Both the position numbers and the translations under genes were made by a program. Positions 59,701 to 64,000 of a stretch of 64,000 nucleotides of DNA are shown one piece after another. Each line of letters starts with the position of its first letter. Position 1 is the first letter of the stretch. Source of the DNA: Berberis thunbergii (taxonomy: Eukaryota > Streptophyta > Magnoliopsida > Ranunculales > Berberidaceae); contig QNQO01000648.1 of assembly GCA_003290165.1 (NCBI GenBank), forward strand, positions 496,001-560,000. Direction: 5' to 3'. Under the pieces are notes generated by a model. The model was not told the origin of the DNA, did not search any database, and saw only the letters and a program-made list of their open reading frames with translations.

Positions 59701-61490
59701 TGTGAAAGATAACCCGCGATAAAAATATTTAACATCTTACGGTAGTGCCAACGACACGGAGAATACCCTAGTTTGTATTACAAATCATAATGGTTTTTTA
59801 AGTTGGAGATAAAAGGCGAGTGAGATTTACCCAAATATAAGAATCTAACGAATCATATAGAACTTAAAGCACGAAGAGATAAGTTTGTAGATAAACATTG
59901 TTCATGGTTGAGATTCATTTAATCTAATGGTTGGGTTTTAAAGTTAGCCTTTATTTTTACCTTCAATCAATCCCCAATAAAAGTGCTTGAGCTTGATTCT
60001 CATACTCAATATTTTGATATATATTTATCTTGATATTTTGATAAGCTCCATTTATCATGTTAAATTTTTATCGTGCCAACGACACGGGGAATACCCTAGT
60101 CTATCTTACAAATCAGAATGGTATTTGAAGTTGGAGATAAAAACACGGCTGAGATTTACCTAAATATAAACCAAACCATTTTTTAGGCTTTAGATTGTCG
60201 AATCTATATGAAACTTAAATTGACAAAAAGTCTAATGAGTTTGTCTTTGTAAAAATGCCCAAGCTCGTCATGTGTGGACCTTTCATGTGACGGACACATC
60301 TTAAAAAAAAATCTACTTTGTGAAAGGCCCAAACCCAATAACACATTTTGTCCTTTAACCTAAACCGAACTCGTAAGCGAAGACATATCATATCTATATT
60401 ACAATTCCGAATGATATTTTAGGTTGGAGATAAAAGACGGCTGAGATTTATCCAAATATAAAAATTTAACAAATCGCATAGAACTTAAAACACCAAGATA
60501 AGTTTGATGGTTGAGATTCGTTTAATCTAATGGTTGGGACTTAAAGTTAGTTTTTATGTCTTACCTTCAATCAATCCCCAATAAAAGTGCATGGGCACGA
60601 TTCACATACCCAACATTTAGATATTTATTTATCTTGATATTTAAAGTAGAATAAACTTTATTTATCATGTTAAACTTTTATCGTGCTAACGGCACGGGGA
60701 CTACCCTAGTCTATATTACAAATCAAAATGGTGTTTGAGGTTGGAGATAAAAGACACCTGAGATTTACCCAAATATAATAATCTAATGGATCATATAGAA
60801 CTTAAAGCACCAAGTGATAAGTTTGTAAATAAACATAGTTCATGGTTGAGATTTGTTTCATATAATGGTTGGGACTTAAAGTTAGCATTTACGTTTTACC
60901 TTCAATCAACCCCCAATAAGAGTGCATGGGCTCGATTCCCATACCCAACATTTTGATATTTATTTATCTTGATATTTTGATAAACTCTATTTATCATGTT
61001 AATTTTTTATCATGCCAACGGCACAGTGAATACCCTAGTCTATCTTACAAATCAGAATGGCGTTTGACGTTGGAGATATAAAAAGGATGAGATTTACCTA
61101 AATATAAACTAAACCCTTTTTAGGCTTTAGATTGCCGTACCTATATGAAACTTAAATTGACAAAACGTCTATTTAGTTTATCTTTGTGAAATGCCCAAGC
61201 CCTTCAAGTGTGGACCTTTCATGTAACGAGCAAATCTTATAAAAGTTCTATTTTGTGAAAGGCCCAAACCCAATAGCACATTTTGTCCTTTAACCTAAAC
61301 CCAACTCGTAAGCGAAGACATATCATATATATATTACAATTCAGAATGATGTTTTGTGTTTGAGATCAAAGATGGTTGAGATTTACCTAAATATAAGAAT
61401 TTAACAGATCACATAGAACTTAAAGCACCAAGAGATAAGTTTGTAGATAGTTCATGGTTGAGATTTGTTTCATCTAATGGTTGGGACTTA
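59700..61490 (+). mobile_element. Head-to-tail array of non-autonomous Helitron-like units
   Basis: Units start TCTAT(C/A)TTACAAATCAGAATGG and end (C)GTGCCAACGGCACGGGGAAT then ACCCTAG, that is a 6-bp-stem hairpin followed by a CTRR-type end (CTAG). These are Helitron terminal features (5' TC, 3' hairpin plus CTRR). CTAG ends occur at 59768-59771, 60096-60099, 60706-60709 and 61035-61038, giving units of about 328, 610 and 329 bp and a last unit cut at 61490. Unit ends abut unit starts directly. No Rep/helicase coding is present. Confidence 0.6.
60100..61490. repeat. Higher-order repeat, ~940-bp period
   Basis: Three related ~310-bp monomers (around 59772, 60100 and 60393) recur in the same order at 60710, 61039 and 61331. 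All share GAATGGT(A/G)TTTGA(G)GTTGGAGATAAAA, then GAGATTTACC(T/C)AAATATAA. The second half of the 610-bp unit starts CATATCTATATTACAATTC without a CTAG before it, suggesting fusion of two monomers. Confidence 0.7.
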
Positions 61491-62838
61491 AAGCACCATT
61501 GAGGCCTTTTGAGGAAAACCCCACATCACCTAGGCCTGGATGGAGGCTCGATAGGCTGTGTTTAAGTGGGGACAATATCGTTGCTATATATAGTGGAGCA
61601 AGGGGTGCACGACGCCCCAACAAGTGGTATCATAGACGATGGTTCGGCTGTGACTCAATCAGTAAGGTGGAGGTGCAAGCAACACATTGTTCAGGGGATA
61701 GGCGTAGGCGCAAGGCAGCGAGCCAGGTAGAGCATCGTATGTGCACGGTCTGCCAGATGAATGATCCAGATTAGGCTCTAGATCCTTTCCGAGGTGGTGT
61801 TTGAAGTATCCTACAAGTCCTGACGAGGTGGAGTTAGTGCGAAGGTTGCGACTAGGTAGAGCCAACAACATCGGGAATAGACCGTACACCAAGTGCTACC
61901 CACAGGATCATGGTTGCACATGAAACTCAAGGATGATGAAGTATATTTTGAGATGTTGCAGACCTGTGGATGGATATAGGATGTGTGACGATTCGCGCCA
62001 AGGTGGAGATTGTTGGAAAAGTGTTGGCTTGAATAGTCCCATATCAAGTAAGGAAGAGTTGTAACAAAGGTTTATAAGGAGATGGTCCACTCCCAAATAG
62101 CAATGAGGCCTTTCGGGGAAAATCGCACACCACCTAGGCCCGATAGGTGGTGTTTAAGTGGAGACTATATTGTTGCTATGTATATTGGACCAAGGGGTGC
62201 ATGTAAGTGCACGTACGCGACGCCCCAACAAGTGGTATTAGAGCCGATGGTTCGGCTAGGACTCGATCAATGAGGTGAAGATGCAGGCGGCACATTGTTC
62301 AGGGATAGGCGCAAGGTAACAAACCAAGTGAAGCATCGTAGGTGCGCGATCCGCTAGATGAATGATCCAAATTATGCTCAAGATCCTTGCCGAGGTAGTG
62401 TCCTGGAGTATCCTACAAGTTCAGACGAGGTGGAGTTAGTGCGGAGGTTGCGACTAAGTGGAGCCCAACAATGTCGGGAATAGTCGAGCTCGTACACCGA
62501 GTGCTACCCACAGGATCGTGGTTGCACATGAGACTTGAGGATGAGGAGGTGTATTTCGAGATGTCGCAGACCGGTGGATGGATTGTAGGATGTGTGATGA
62601 TTCGTGCCAAGGTAGAGATTGTTGGGAAAGTGTTGGCTTGAATAGTCCCACATCCAGTTAAGGAAAAGTTATCACAAAGGTTTATAAGGAGATAATCGAC
62701 TCCCTAATAGCAACGAGACCTTTTGGGGAAAATCCCACACCACCTAGGCCCGATAGGTGGTGTTTAAGTAGGGACAATATCATTTCTATGTATAGTGGAA
62801 CAAAGGGTGCGCGTAGGTGCACGTGCGACGCCTCAACA
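61491..62838 (+). mobile_element. TRIM-2: tandem small LTR element with three LTRs
   Basis: LTRs end GACGCCCCAACA: 61491-61622 (5' truncated), 62011-62230 and 62620-62838 (TGTTGG...CAACA, about 220 bp). Each of the first two is followed by AGTGGTAT(C/T)A(T/G)AGNCGATGG, an initiator-Met-type primer site, and a ~390-bp interior of the same sequence without genes. LTR-interior-LTR-interior-LTR is the structure left by unequal recombination between copies or insertion as a tandem. Confidence 0.8.
62232..62244 (+). promoter_or_regulatory. Primer-binding site of TRIM-2, second unit
   Basis: GTGGTATTAGAGC follows the LTR end CCCCAACA. The first unit has GTGGTATCATAGA at 61624-61636. Confidence 0.65.
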
Positions 62839-64000
62839 TTAACAACAGAAGCATACAATTAACCCAACGAGAGTCATCGTCAGAAAGAGGGTAAGTAATA
62901 CATCGCGTGGTCTATGAATGTCTTGATAGTCTTAGTGATAGTAGGAGGAGACATAACGATGAGGAGATTCTATTGAGTAGAGACAAGGATTAAAAAAAAC
63001 AAGTTGAAGAAGGAAAGTTTTCCTAACTCGTGAACCCATGTTTGATATGAATAAGAAAGTCTGGATTTGATATCCTAATTAGAATAGAATAGCTTGTCCA
63101 AACCAAGTACAAAACAAACCAAATGTCTTAAAATCTAGTATGTCCTAACCTAAAAGCCATGTCTAAACACAAAATGACCACACAAAAAAAACATTGAGTA
63201 AACATGTCCATATGGGAAATTCACGTTCAAACTCATCATGAACTAAACAAAACGATTTTGAAAGCAATGTATGAATAAGTGATGCGGATTTAACTACCTA
63301 AATAAATAGGCTAATTTAACCACTTGTAATAATCGCAAGTGCACGGTGCCTAACTGGTAGACAACGGCAAGTACGGCTCGATCCCACGAGGAAAGTGGAT
63401 GCAATTGAATTTAATAATTTAATTAAACTAATTTAAAAGAAAATGGAGTTACAATGTTTTTAAAACTAAACTAAAAATAAATTAAAAATAAGAAAAATAA
63501 AATAAAATAAAAAGATAAATGTGGATTTGTGGGCTTGGATTCACCAATGAGTTAGCAAAATTATTTAAATCTAAATTACTGAAATTTAAACGAGAAGCTT
63601 TAGGGATTGAGAATCCCTTGCTTACACCGAATTATGATCGTTAAAATCCATTCAATTATATATGTTTCTATCAAACATTAACAAATTATTTCAAGCAAAC
63701 ACGCTCTTACCAAGTATTAAGTGTCTTTTTAGGGCACACTTAATCAAAGTTTAAGCTTAATATTTTTAGCACATGCTTTGAATATTGATAAAGGGTAATT
63801 CTAACTACCAAACATATCAAGTTTAATTTCTCGAACATGAAGGTGAAAGCAATTTATCAAAAATTCAGAAATAAATTGTAATTAAAAATTAAGCACACCG
63901 ATTTAGTAAAATAAATCAAAATGAATTATGCAATCCTTTGGTTTGACACAAAGTCGTTGTGATGGTACTCAGCAGATCAGCAGGTGGTCAGAACATGAAT
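62839..64000. other. AT-rich sequence, no gene recognised
   Basis: 63330-63410 (CGCAAGTGCACGGTGCC, later TCGATCCCACGAGGAAAG) resembles a repeat motif common in plant LTR elements, but no borders are visible before the window ends. Confidence 0.35.

Noticed and set aside
60590..60615. tRNA-like B box (GGGCACGATTCACATACCC and relatives) as a tRNA gene
   Set aside because: No A box at the right distance and no cloverleaf; it is an internal motif of the Helitron-like units.

Overview
The window is plant nuclear DNA, most likely from a eudicot with a repeat-rich genome. It contains spliceosomal-type gene fragments, Ty3/gypsy, TRIM and LINE retroelements with plant-type primer sites, and CACTA, Harbinger and Helitron-like DNA elements. 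I found no intact host gene, rRNA, tRNA or CRISPR array. Nearly every base that can be assigned belongs to a transposable element, and these are nested up to three deep, as in pericentromeric or old heterochromatic DNA. The species cannot be named from the sequence.

Layout. (i) 1-13716: a non-autonomous LTR element (element 1) with LTRs at 1-458 (cut by the window) and 13130-13716, a gag remnant and repeat-rich 3' DNA, but no pol. Its gag is split by CACTA-1 (1739-10515, TSD AAT). (ii) 13717-17799: what looks like a long LTR of a Ty3/gypsy chromovirus-like element A, itself split by a Harbinger-like element (14972-16849, TSD TTA) and a tiny LINE/SINE stub. (iii) 17800-26260: primer site, gag, protease and RT of element A. 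CACTA-2 (17849-24026) sits between primer site and gag, and an intron-like 100-bp block sits inside RT. (iv) 26262-44573: element B, a Tat-like LTR element inserted in A's RT. It has gag and protease, no RT, a tandem-repeat 3' region and an antisense ORF. Its protease is split by CACTA-3 (28661-37679, TSD TCG). (v) 44574-44708: continuation of A's RT, cut by an antisense L1-type LINE (44709-48727). (vi) 48728-50127: a 1.4-kb near-perfect palindrome. (vii) 50326-58173: element C, a relative of B without its 5' LTR, carrying a 553-bp TRIM. (viii) 58174-58670: a reversed, truncated LTR of family 1. (ix) 59700-61490: head-to-tail Helitron-like units. (x) 61491-62838: a three-LTR tandem TRIM. (xi) 62839-64000: unassigned AT-rich DNA.

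The most notable biology is in the three CACTA elements. None shows a transposase, and each carries exons of unrelated host genes, all read from the right end inward (minus strand). CACTA-1 carries MDHAR plus an alternative NADH dehydrogenase piece. CACTA-2 carries CBP60 exon 1 plus a CTF18 exon. CACTA-3 carries acyl-CoA thioesterase exons 1-5, a clathrin heavy chain exon and stromal-type HSP70 exons. In each, the first recognised gene contributes its start-codon exon. CACTA-1 and CACTA-3 are one family (shared termini, shared subterminal CGGTTTTAAGCCG-type repeats and a shared GCG-rich right module) but carry different cargo. Splice sites and reading frames in the captured exons are largely preserved.

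All calls come from reading the sequence and from remembered family features; no database search was run.
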